Shown: positions 1-7,323 of the stretch, in pieces
Layout: each line of letters begins with the position of its first letter
How positions within the stretch are numbered: position 1 is the stretch's first letter
NCBI GenBank assembly: GCA_965228415.1
Contig: OZ245814.1
Span: 1,364,001-1,428,000 of the forward strand
Direction: 5' to 3'
Length of the DNA: 64,000 bases
DNA from: Agaribacillus sp965228415
Lineage (GTDB): Bacteria > Bacteroidota > Bacteroidia > Cytophagales > Cyclobacteriaceae
Translations under genes and position numbers: made by a program
The notes under the pieces: generated by a model
The model's database searches: none
Told to the model about the DNA's origin: nothing
The model's input: the letters and a program-made list of their open reading frames with translations, nothing else

Positions 1-1250
1 TCTCTTTTATTTTTATGTCTGATAACGTACGACTTATTTTCATGATCTATCCTGTACAAGGCATCCATATTACCTGCCAGGATATTTTCGTCAATTTGAA
101 TCAGATGGCGTGTTATATTTCCGATTCCCTCAACCCTTTTAAAACCTAAATCTTTCTGAGAAAAATGGTAAAGGCCATCATTGGTGCTTGCATAAAGGCC
201 ATTGGAACTATACAGAATATTTTGTGCACCTTCAGTAAATCCATTCAAATCGTTATATAACCTTAATGCAGAAGAAATCTCAACTCTGTTAATACCGTTA
301 TCACTTGCCAACCATAATCCACCATCGCCATCAACATATGCACCATAAATGACATTACTGGTCAATCCGCTCTTTTTCGTAAGCCTGAGTTTACAATTCC
401 CCTCTCTATCCAAGATGTATGCTCCACCTCCAATGGAATAAATAAGAATATCTCCATTTGGCAAGCTAGTACTACCATAAGTTCCATCATCTTTAATTAA
501 TTTATTTTTAAATGGAACAATTTTGTCTTGATCATACAGAAATGCTCCCTCCAAAACATGGATTATCATAATATCATTTTGTCCGTACGAATGCATGGCC
601 GTGACGCCTCCTTTGTTGAACATAAACCCATCCGGAATGAGAATTGTAGAATCACCGTCTATCCTCATAAGACCCGTACCTCGATCATCGACATAGATAT
701 TTTCCTTCACCAGAAAACCAAAGCCAAAAATTTTTTTTGGAAATATTATCTTAAATAAGTTGTTGGCCCACCGGAAAATATATTTTTCAGTGATGAAATA
801 GATGGTATCCCGTACCGCATATGTATGCCATATGTCTGAAAATTTATGAAATGTGGTGTCAAGTTGAGGTAAAAGTGAGTAAAACTGCATTTGACCTGAG
901 GAATCCGGCATTAAATAGCCAAGGTCTCTAGATGCTCCTACGAATATCCTGCCATCATTTCTTTTTGCAAAAGAGTTAATTCTAGTACTTCCTTTTAAGG
1001 ACTTTAAAAGGCGCCAGGAGATTCCATCAAACTCAAGAATTCCTGAACTATTACCCACATACATGATTCCATTGTCATCTTGTATGAAGCACCAATTTTG
1101 GGCGGCAGCTTTATAATCATCGGTAGTATATTGTGTAATAAAAGGAAGGCCGGCCTCCCAAATTCCATGTAATTTCTCCCTATGCTCATTATCCTGCCCA
1201 AAGAGCACAAAGCTTAGAAAAATTCCTATAGTGAAGAAGGCCCCTCTCAT
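1..1250 (-). CDS. Two-component-type propeller sensor, N-terminal part (runs off left edge)
   Basis: Reading the minus strand from the ATG at 1250-1248 gives 416 open codons up to base 1 with no stop, so the C-terminus lies outside the window. Residues 1-18 form a short signal peptide ending FGQ. Repeats of the kind 'D..G.MYVG...GI.EFDG..W' follow, for example near residues 57-75 and again where 'DGDGGLWLASDNGINR' occurs. This pattern is known from the Reg_prop/Y_Y_Y sensor domains of Bacteroidota hybrid two-component systems and of propeller-LuxR regulators. The missing part probably holds Y_Y_Y, a transmembrane helix and an output module, but which output cannot be seen. The protein likely senses a periplasmic ligand. 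An apparent 68-residue frame inside it (1004-1210) is a shadow. Confidence 0.85.
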   Translation of the reverse strand, partial: MRGAFFTIGIFLSFVLFGQDNEHREKLHGIWEAGLPFITQYTTDDYKAAAQNWCFIQDDNGIMYVGNSSGILEFDGISWRLLKSLKGSTRINSFAKRNDGRIFVGASRDLGYLMPDSSGQMQFYSLLPQLDTTFHKFSDIWHTYAVRDTIYFITEKYIFRWANNLFKIIFPKKIFGFGFLVKENIYVDDRGTGLMRIDGDSTILIPDGFMFNKGGVTAMHSYGQNDIMIIHVLEGAFLYDQDKIVPFKNKLIKDDGTYGSTSLPNGDILIYSIGGGAYILDREGNCKLRLTKKSGLTSNVIYGAYVDGDGGLWLASDNGINRVEISSALRLYNDLNGFTEGAQNILYSSNGLYASTNDGLYHFSQKDLGFKRVEGIGNITRHLIQIDENILAGNMDALYRIDHENKSYVIRHKNKR

Positions 1251-1566
1251 ATTGTTAATTTATTAAAATTTGTATCAGTAGTAACCTAATAGCAGTCGAT
1301 TAACATGGGGTGAACTTTACATTATATCAGTCGCCTCAAATTGATCAGGAATCTTGATCTAGATTTCTCAAGATGGTACCTATCTATTTGTTGCGACGAA
1401 AAAGTAAAGCAATTTAACACTAAAAACTTGCTCAAAAGTTGCAAAAACTATAACAATAGTTTCAATTTCCGCAAGGAAAAGGAGTGAAACGATTTTTCAC
1501 CCTACATCTTTTTTAATTCTCCATTTAAAATAACTATACCGCCGCAAAGTGTTGGCGGTATGGCTT
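1251..1566. other. Intergenic, 316 bp
   Basis: AT-rich spacer between two minus-strand genes. The hairpin at 1536-1561, just after the amidohydrolase stop, is listed separately. I found no clear TAnnTTTG promoter box for the sensor gene and no convincing small ORF. Confidence 0.6.
1536..1561 (-). terminator. Hairpin after amidohydrolase gene
   Basis: A perfect 8-bp inverted repeat (ATACCGCC / GGCGGTAT) with a 10-nt loop starts 6 nt after the stop codon of the minus-strand amidohydrolase gene. The following transcript is U-rich but has no long U run (AGTTATTTTAAAT). Position and stem support a terminator; the weak U tract lowers confidence. Confidence 0.55.
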
Positions 1567-2916
1567 TTATTCAATCAGTCTTTTTTGAACTTTTCCATTT
1601 TTGATGATGGTATTGATTGTCAAGGTATTTTCGACTTTTTCAAGTGGGTTTTTGTCCAGTAGAATCATATCTGCCAGTTTACCGCTCTCTATAGATCCTA
1701 GTTGATCGGCAACATCCAGCATTTTAGCCGCGTTCAAAGTGCCCATTTTGATTATATCAATAGGTTCTGCACCACCTAATTCCATTAACTGCATCTCCTC
1801 GTGCAAACTATATCCCGGCAGAATTAAATCATTTCCCGTATCAGTTCCAAGCACCACGTTCACGCCATTCATAAAAAGCCGAATTAAATCCTCCACCTGA
1901 AATCCCACTACCTGTTTCAATGAGGGGTTATCGAAATTGTAATGTTCCTGAAAGAATTTTACGAATTCCTCAGCCCGAAAAATATAATCCGGATCATTCA
2001 TTTTTTCGAATTCTTCAGGTGGATAAATCTTATGTAGCGCTTCATCATCAAACCATTCCGGGTGTTTTGGATACAACATGCTCTTGTCTAACATCAAAGT
2101 AGTAACCCACGAAATACTATCGCGATATATTTTTTGAATGAGTTCTTTATCATTTTCAAAATCCAGATCAATACCCGAGTAATGAACAATATTTTTGATA
2201 CCGGCGTCCAATACCATTTTTAGTTCAATGTTGTCGCTGACATGAACGAAAACGCGGGTACCATTTTTTATGGCTTCGCTATTTACATGATTAATAAATG
2301 CCTGAGGCATGCGCTCAACGAAGGGTGGGTATGGGCCATCTTCTACGGTTAGTTTAATTCCTGAAATCGGGTATTTTACAACCTTCTTAACCAACGCAGA
2401 TATTTGTGCGGTGTCTTTTAGAAAGAAAATGGATTCACCCTCTTTCCAATTACTGTTGGCATAAGTTTTTGCAGGATGACTTCCCTCCATGGTAAAATGT
2501 TGGCTGGTATGGTACACTCTTGGAGCGGGAATCGAATCTTGATTACCCAAATCCCGCATCAGACGGAAATATTCATTCGTGCACGTGCTTCCCCCTGTAA
2601 CAAATATCGAGGTAACGCCAAAATGCAGGAATCTGGGGAAGTCAGCCTTATAATCACCAGTGTGAGCATGACAGTCAAACAGACCTGGAATCAGATACTT
2701 TCCGGATCCATCAATAATGTTTGTGGTTTGTGTTATTCTTTCAGAATTGACCGCATGAATTTGGCTTCCTTTAATGAACACATTCATTCCAGTCTGAAGT
2801 TCATTGCTGACCCCATCTATTAAATTGACATTGTAGATGATCAGGTCAAATTCCGGTTCATCTTTGGAAATACACCCAACCAGGAATATTAGATTTACCA
2901 GGAGAAATTTCTTCAT
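1567..2916 (-). CDS. Amidohydrolase (imidazolonepropionase/prolidase-like) lipoprotein
   Basis: 449 residues from the ATG at 2916. A TTG eight codons further upstream also opens the frame, but the ATG places an MKKF...LVGC lipoprotein signal at the very N-terminus, so it is preferred. The mature protein has the amidohydrolase layout: an N-terminal beta-sandwich strand set (VNLIDG), the metal-binding 'DCHAH' (HxH) at the start of the barrel, a 'GIKL' lysine that can be the bridging carbamylated residue, a 'HVSD' histidine, and 'LGTDTGND' carrying the late metal aspartate. The C-terminal part (GSIESGKLADMILLDKNPLE) is typical of the family. The family includes dipeptidases, imidazolonepropionases and lactonases, and the substrate cannot be told. 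It probably acts at the cell envelope, anchored by its lipid. No obvious partner is adjacent. Confidence 0.85.
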   Translation of the reverse strand: MKKFLLVNLIFLVGCISKDEPEFDLIIYNVNLIDGVSNELQTGMNVFIKGSQIHAVNSERITQTTNIIDGSGKYLIPGLFDCHAHTGDYKADFPRFLHFGVTSIFVTGGSTCTNEYFRLMRDLGNQDSIPAPRVYHTSQHFTMEGSHPAKTYANSNWKEGESIFFLKDTAQISALVKKVVKYPISGIKLTVEDGPYPPFVERMPQAFINHVNSEAIKNGTRVFVHVSDNIELKMVLDAGIKNIVHYSGIDLDFENDKELIQKIYRDSISWVTTLMLDKSMLYPKHPEWFDDEALHKIYPPEEFEKMNDPDYIFRAEEFVKFFQEHYNFDNPSLKQVVGFQVEDLIRLFMNGVNVVLGTDTGNDLILPGYSLHEEMQLMELGGAEPIDIIKMGTLNAAKMLDVADQLGSIESGKLADMILLDKNPLEKVENTLTINTIIKNGKVQKRLIE

Positions 2917-3303
2917 ATCAGTATAATTTACTGCCGACAATTCACCACAATGTGATGCTTATATTTATTTTATCAAAACCTTAATCTAAAGGATTTTTGA
3001 AAAAATTCATATCTGTATTGGCCATAGGTGTATATGCCAGCGGCCTTGCCGGAGCTGTGCGATGGTAGCAGGGTTTTGCCAATATTCTTATGCACAAAAA
3101 GAAGCTAACGGAGGGCTTCATAATCGACTCAATCTTCCCTCCTTGCATTCAGGCATCAAAGGGAGATTTCCTTTTTGTGAGGTTTATTTTGATGTTAATC
3201 AGCTTTCATAATATCCGCATTTCCTGCATTATTTATTACTTTTTCTGCATGTTTCGTTCATATTCGTTCAAAGTTGTACATTTGAAGCTATAAATTTCCA
3301 TTT
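2917..3303. other. Divergent intergenic region, 387 bp
   Basis: Lies between the minus-strand amidohydrolase and the plus-strand DeoR gene. It holds the DeoR promoter/operator at 3253-3284. From a TTG at 2997 a frame reads about 23 codons to a TAG and then stays open through 3293; this could be a decayed coding relic, but I recognise no family. A 13-base string (ATTGGCCATAGGT) at 3017-3029 recurs at 4097-4109. Confidence 0.5.
3253..3284 (+). promoter_or_regulatory. Promoter with tandem operator-like repeat before deoR-type gene
   Basis: TACATTTG at 3277-3284 fits the Bacteroidota -7 consensus TAnnTTTG exactly and puts the transcription start about 10-15 nt before the ATG at 3304. Two direct copies of TTCGTTCA, at 3253-3260 and 3263-3270, lie one helical turn apart over the -33 region. 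TTCG-containing repeats are typical DeoR/GlpR-family operators, so autorepression is the natural inference. TGCATGTTT just upstream (3246-3254) recurs before the ROK gene at 4137-4145. Confidence 0.5.
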
Positions 3304-4053
3304 ATGCAAAAGGACAAAAGGCAAGATTCCATTCTTGACAAATTGAATACGGACCAAAAAGTGACTACGCAACAATTGGCAGAAGACTTTAGGGTCTCAG
3401 AGGATACAATCCGTAGAGATTTGAACGAAATGGCTCAAAAAGGACTGCTTTCAAAAGTGCACGGTGGCGCTGTTTCCTCCATTCAAAAGTTATACTACTA
3501 TAACGACAATGTCATAAAGGACCAGCAGGAGAAAGAAAGTATTGCTAAAAAAGCGATATCATTTCTAAGTGATGACATGTCGATTATCATAACTGATGGA
3601 ACCACCAATCTCGCCTTCGCCAGAAACATTCCCAAAGATTTAAAGGCCACTGTATTTACCTATTGCCTGCCCATTGCCATGGAATTGACAGAACATCCGG
3701 GCATTGAGATTATCTTTCTGGGTGGAAAAATTGAAAAGAAATCCATGGTTGCCATTGGTATCGATGTATTGGATAAATTCTCTGATATTCACGTCGATAT
3801 GTGCTTTTTAGGCACCGGAAGTATTGGTCCCACCGAAGGAATCACGGAAGGTTCGTATGAGGTTTCTCTAATCAAAAAAGCCATCATTGCGGCTTCCGAT
3901 AGCGTCATTTCACTGGCGACTTCAAACAAGTTAGGGTTAAGGCAGCCCTATAGCATTTGTAAGCCCTCGGAAATCGGATTTTTAGTCACAGAGTTAGATC
4001 CGATAAACCCCATGCTAGCGCACTATGCCGAAGCCGGTATTCTGCTGCTTTGA
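3304..4053 (+). CDS. DeoR/GlpR-family transcriptional regulator
   Basis: 249 residues, the usual length for the family. The N-terminal winged helix-turn-helix (about residues 6-57) includes 'TTQQLAEDFRVSEDTIRRDL', with the family's SxxTIRRDL recognition helix, followed by 'HGGAV'. The C-terminal DeoRC sensor domain (about 75-235) has 'TDGTTNLAFARNI' and 'FLGGKI', the sugar-phosphate-binding isomerase-like fold. Members usually repress sugar catabolic genes and release DNA on binding a phosphorylated sugar. It heads the gene set continuing with the ROK kinase at 4210, so a phospho-amino sugar is a plausible inducer (inference). Its own promoter carries a tandem TTCGTTCA repeat. Confidence 0.93.
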   Translation: MQKDKRQDSILDKLNTDQKVTTQQLAEDFRVSEDTIRRDLNEMAQKGLLSKVHGGAVSSIQKLYYYNDNVIKDQQEKESIAKKAISFLSDDMSIIITDGTTNLAFARNIPKDLKATVFTYCLPIAMELTEHPGIEIIFLGGKIEKKSMVAIGIDVLDKFSDIHVDMCFLGTGSIGPTEGITEGSYEVSLIKKAIIAASDSVISLATSNKLGLRQPYSICKPSEIGFLVTELDPINPMLAHYAEAGILLL

Positions 4054-4125
4054 TCAAACCGGGTACAACATTCTCATAAGTTTTAAGTAATTAAGCATTG
4101 GCCATAGGTATTTTGGACACAATTT

Positions 4126-4188
4126 TGCATGTATTATGCATGTTTATTATATTTTCTTGCGTTTTATATTCATTTTTTAATATATTAG
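4126..4188 (+). promoter_or_regulatory. Candidate promoter/operator region of the ROK operon
   Basis: TGCATG occurs twice 11 bp apart (4126-4131 and 4137-4142), giving a phased direct repeat. Downstream, TTG near 4158 and TATATTAG at 4181-4188 are about 21 bp apart, close to the Bacteroidota -33/-7 arrangement (TTTG ... TAnnTTTG) but with one mismatch in the -7 box. The TGCATGTTT element is shared with the upstream region of the DeoR gene, suggesting a common regulator. Weak evidence. Confidence 0.3.
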
Positions 4189-4209
4189 ATCGTATTCTCG
4201 CAAACTTTT

Positions 4210-5193
4210 ATGAAAGATAATAGCGCAGTAATTGGCATCGATATCGGTGGGACAAAGATTTCCGCTGCCCTGTTTTATCATAATGGCGACATATTGCAAA
4301 AAGAAACCCAGCCCCTGGAAGAAAGAAAAGGCAAGGAAGTAATTGATTTAATCGGCACAATGGCGCAATCGCTTTTGAATTATGCCGGACATACAGCTTA
4401 CCAGGTAGTTGCTATCGGAGCCTGCATACCTGGCATCTACAATCCTGTCAGGAAAACTGCATGGGCACCCAACATTCCCGGTTGGGATCAAATTCCACTT
4501 TGGGATGAACTTAGGAAGCGCATTAACAATCCATCCATAAAGATTGTTTTGGAGAGCGACCGGTCTTGTCACATCCTCGGAGAAGTCTGGAAGGGTTGTG
4601 CAAAAGGCTGCAAGGATGCAATTTTTGTTGCCGTAGGTACCGGAATAGGTATGGGAATACTTTCGAATGGTAGCATTATCGGTGGCCACAGTGGTATTGC
4701 CGGTGCGATAGGCTGGATGGCCTTAGAACCACCCTATGATAAAAAATATAACCCCTGGGGCAACTTTGAACACTATGCCTCCGGCAATGGCATAGCAAGA
4801 AGCGCTATCGAAGCTTTAAGTAAAAATCGAGAAACAACCAGCCTTTTGGATGATATTCCAATTACTGAGATCACATCACAAGACGTTTTCAAAGCATTTG
4901 AAAAACAAGATTCTGTTGCCGTTGAAGTCATTGAAAAGGCCATCGTCTATTGGGGTATGGCTTTGGCCAATTTGGTGAGCATATTCAATCCACAGAAAGT
5001 GATTTTCGGAGGTGGTGTTTTCGGACCCGCCAATCAATTTCTAAATCGCATTTTGGAGGAGGCTAAAAAATGGGCACAGCCATTGTCTATTCAAGAAGTG
5101 ACCCTGGAGTCTTCGACCCTGGGAGGGGATGCCGGATTGGTCGGTGCCGGGTATCTGGCCATCAAAACTATAAATTCCCAGGCTCATGGCTGA
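4210..5193 (+). CDS. ROK-family sugar kinase
   Basis: 327 residues. The phosphate-binding motif 'GIDIGGTKISAALF' (D11, G13-T15) and the second ATPase motif 'VAVGTGIGMGIL' mark a ROK kinase, and 'FGGGVFGP' is the adenosine-side motif. The usual ROK zinc motif (CxCGxxGCxE) is absent: after the 'GGHSG' histidine the segment reads 'GWMALEPP ... GNFEHYASG'. This points away from typical NagK/glucokinases and towards ROK subfamilies lacking structural zinc. The likely role is phosphorylating a hexose or amino sugar imported by the MFS permease encoded next, whose gene overlaps this one by 8 bp. Glucosamine or N-acetylglucosamine is an inference from the operon. Confidence 0.9.
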   Translation: MKDNSAVIGIDIGGTKISAALFYHNGDILQKETQPLEERKGKEVIDLIGTMAQSLLNYAGHTAYQVVAIGACIPGIYNPVRKTAWAPNIPGWDQIPLWDELRKRINNPSIKIVLESDRSCHILGEVWKGCAKGCKDAIFVAVGTGIGMGILSNGSIIGGHSGIAGAIGWMALEPPYDKKYNPWGNFEHYASGNGIARSAIEALSKNRETTSLLDDIPITEITSQDVFKAFEKQDSVAVEVIEKAIVYWGMALANLVSIFNPQKVIFGGGVFGPANQFLNRILEEAKKWAQPLSIQEVTLESSTLGGDAGLVGAGYLAIKTINSQAHG

Positions 5194-6355
5194 TAACCGA
5201 TACCACAAGGGATATGTCTTTTCTGCGGCCTGTATCGGGATGCTGCTCTTTGGGATTGTAATGATTTCCTTAGGATCTATTTTACCCGAGGTTACAGAAA
5301 AATTTAAACTCGACGAGGCCAGGGCAGGATTTTTGCTTACCCTTTTGCCCTCCGGTATCCTGGTGGGGTCTCTGGTATTTGGCCCGTTAGTCGATTGGCT
5401 ATCTTATCAAAAAATCCTGATTGGTGGAAGTGTTTTTACGTTATTGGGCCTTGAAGGAATTGTATTTTCAGAGGCCTTGTTGCTCTTGCATCTCTCCGTT
5501 TTTTGTATCGGTATTGGCGGGGGCATTCTCAATGGGATTACCAATGCGTTAGTCTCGGAGATCAGTGAGGAAGATCACAGTGCCAATCTTAGTTTGCTCG
5601 GTGTTTTTTTGGGGGTCGGAGCCCTGGGAACGCCTGTAATTCTGGGGTTCCTCAAAGGGGTTTATTCTTTTGAGACCATTTTCGCGCTCCTGGGTATATC
5701 TATTGTCGTGCCCATTTTGTTCTTTTTGATCATTCGTTTTCCAAAATCCGCTGAGACCAGAGGAATCCCTGTTAAAGAAGGACTGAAAATGGTAAAAAAC
5801 CCCCTGCTATTGTTATTCGGTTTTATTCTATTTTTTCAAAGCGGCATAGAAGGGTTGACCAATAACTGGACTACAACGTATCTTGAGACCGTCAAAGAAA
5901 TTAAAGCTTCCAACGCCCTGTTTATCTTATCATCTTTCGTTGGCGCCATTACAATTGCCCGTGTTGTACTCGGTAAAATTCTCCGCATATTCAATCCTTT
6001 AAAAGTAATGGTTGCAGGGTTTATTATCGCCTTAACAGGATGTTTATTGATACTCCAGGGCGGGTCGTATGTTGTGTTAGTAGCGGGAATGGTTACTATC
6101 GGTGTGGGTGTGGCAGCGGGATTCCCTGTCATCTTAGGCTATGTGGGCCAAATATATACCCACCTATCGGGTACAGCTTTCAGTATTGTTGTTACCATTG
6201 CGCTGATCGGAAATGTCATCGCTAACTATTTGATGGGGCAGGTTTCACAATACTATGGAATCAGGGTGCTTCCTTATTTTATTATAATAGCTATCCTGAC
6301 GGCGCTCATTTTACTCTATATCACCAACAAAAAATATAATACTAAGATTAATTAA
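5186..6355 (+). CDS. MFS sugar permease (FucP/FHS-like)
   Basis: 389 residues of strongly hydrophobic sequence that partition into about 12 transmembrane helices. The loop between helices 2 and 3 reads 'GPLVDWLSYQK', a variant of MFS motif A (GxLaDrxGrkr). 'GIGGGILNGITNALVSE' resembles helix 4 of fucose/glucose-galactose symporters. The start at 5186 overlaps the ROK gene by 8 bp, which suggests translational coupling. In context it would bring a monosaccharide or small oligosaccharide across the inner membrane for the ROK kinase. Confidence 0.88.
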   Translation: MADNRYHKGYVFSAACIGMLLFGIVMISLGSILPEVTEKFKLDEARAGFLLTLLPSGILVGSLVFGPLVDWLSYQKILIGGSVFTLLGLEGIVFSEALLLLHLSVFCIGIGGGILNGITNALVSEISEEDHSANLSLLGVFLGVGALGTPVILGFLKGVYSFETIFALLGISIVVPILFFLIIRFPKSAETRGIPVKEGLKMVKNPLLLLFGFILFFQSGIEGLTNNWTTTYLETVKEIKASNALFILSSFVGAITIARVVLGKILRIFNPLKVMVAGFIIALTGCLLILQGGSYVVLVAGMVTIGVGVAAGFPVILGYVGQIYTHLSGTAFSIVVTIALIGNVIANYLMGQVSQYYGIRVLPYFIIIAILTALILLYITNKKYNTKIN

Positions 6356-6366
6356 AATTCAACTTT

Positions 6367-7128
6367 ATGTTAGCAAAGCAGTGGCTTGAAAATGCCAGAA
6401 ACGTCATGAGTAAAATAGAGGACACCCAAATGGAAAGCATCCAGCAGGCAGCTACCATCATGGCCGATTCCATTGAAAAAGGAAAATGGGTACATACCTT
6501 CGGATGTGGACACGCTACCCTTCCCATTGAGGAGATGTACCCAAGAATCGGCGGTTTTGTCGGGTTTCATCCCATCGTGGAATTACCGCTTACTTTCTTT
6601 ACTAATATTACCGGTCAAATGGGCGTAGACCAATTTATTTTCCTCGAGAGGGCGGAAGGTTATGGAAGGGAAATCATGAAGGGTCATAATTTTGACAAAG
6701 AGGATACTATGTGGCTCTTTTCGCATACAGGCGTGAATGCCGTGAACATCGATATCGCCTTGGAAGCAAAAGAAAAAGGAATGAAAGTAATCGTCTTTGG
6801 TTCAGCCGCCGAGGCCAGGGGTAAAACCACGAAACATTCTTGTGGAAAAACTTTGTTCGAGCTGGCCGACCTTGTGGTCGATTCCTGTGCGCCTTCTGAA
6901 GATGCGTCTGTTTCCCTAAGGAACCATATTGATAAAATCGGACCTGTTTCTACAATGGCCTTTATAACCACGGTATGGATGACTGTGACTACGGTAGCCG
7001 AAATTCTGGCAGATAGAGGTGTCAAATTATATATTCATCCCTCTCACAATATCCCGGGCGACTCGACCTCAAAACAACGGCTAGCCGATGCGCTAAGGGA
7101 ATATAAGCGAAAAATAGCCGGGGTATAA
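6367..7128 (+). CDS. SIS-domain sugar isomerase-like protein (UPF0309-like)
   Basis: 253 residues, starting 11 nt after the permease stop. The SIS (sugar isomerase) fold is indicated by 'HTFGCGHATLPIEEMYPRIGG', by 'SHTGVNAVNIDIALEAKEKGMKVIVFGS', where the usual SxSG...p phosphosugar loop is replaced by SHTGVN, and by a C-terminal helix region. Length and motifs match the UPF0309 group of SIS proteins, found beside ROK kinases and sugar permeases. It probably binds or isomerises a phosphorylated amino sugar in the cytoplasm. No NagA or NagB is present in the window, so it may take a role close to deaminase or etherase (inference). Confidence 0.85.
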   Translation: MLAKQWLENARNVMSKIEDTQMESIQQAATIMADSIEKGKWVHTFGCGHATLPIEEMYPRIGGFVGFHPIVELPLTFFTNITGQMGVDQFIFLERAEGYGREIMKGHNFDKEDTMWLFSHTGVNAVNIDIALEAKEKGMKVIVFGSAAEARGKTTKHSCGKTLFELADLVVDSCAPSEDASVSLRNHIDKIGPVSTMAFITTVWMTVTTVAEILADRGVKLYIHPSHNIPGDSTSKQRLADALREYKRKIAGV

Positions 7129-7305
7129 ATGAGCGACGTGATACATTTAATTATAAATGCAGATGACTTTGAAATAACCGACATTTGGAATAGGTATGCG
7201 ATCTGTACCAAAAGCTCATTAAATTGTTCGAAACAGCATCAAGCCACTTGGATGTACATAAAGAATGCTTGCTTAAAAAATCACATTTCTCCACGGCTGG
7301 GTTAG
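7129..7305 (+). pseudogene. ChbG/YdjC-type carbohydrate deacetylase remnant
   Basis: The ATG follows the stop of the SIS gene without a spacer, and the frame encodes 58 residues. The N-terminus 'VIHLIINADDF' is the signature start of ChbG/YdjC deacetylases, in which the aspartate pair binds the metal. After residue 17 the similarity stops and the frame ends at TAG in 7303-7305. Full-length family members are about 250-300 residues. I read it as a truncated or internally deleted gene; a functional 58-residue peptide is unlikely. Its place in an amino-sugar operon fits a former deacetylase step. A real short gene cannot be excluded from one sequence. Confidence 0.55.
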
Positions 7306-7323
7306 CCTCTAATTTTGCTCAAT

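Noticed and set aside
3090..3293. 67-residue plus-strand ORF before deoR
   Set aside because: Overlaps the promoter and operator of the DeoR gene and has no signal or domain; only mentioned as part of a possible relic.
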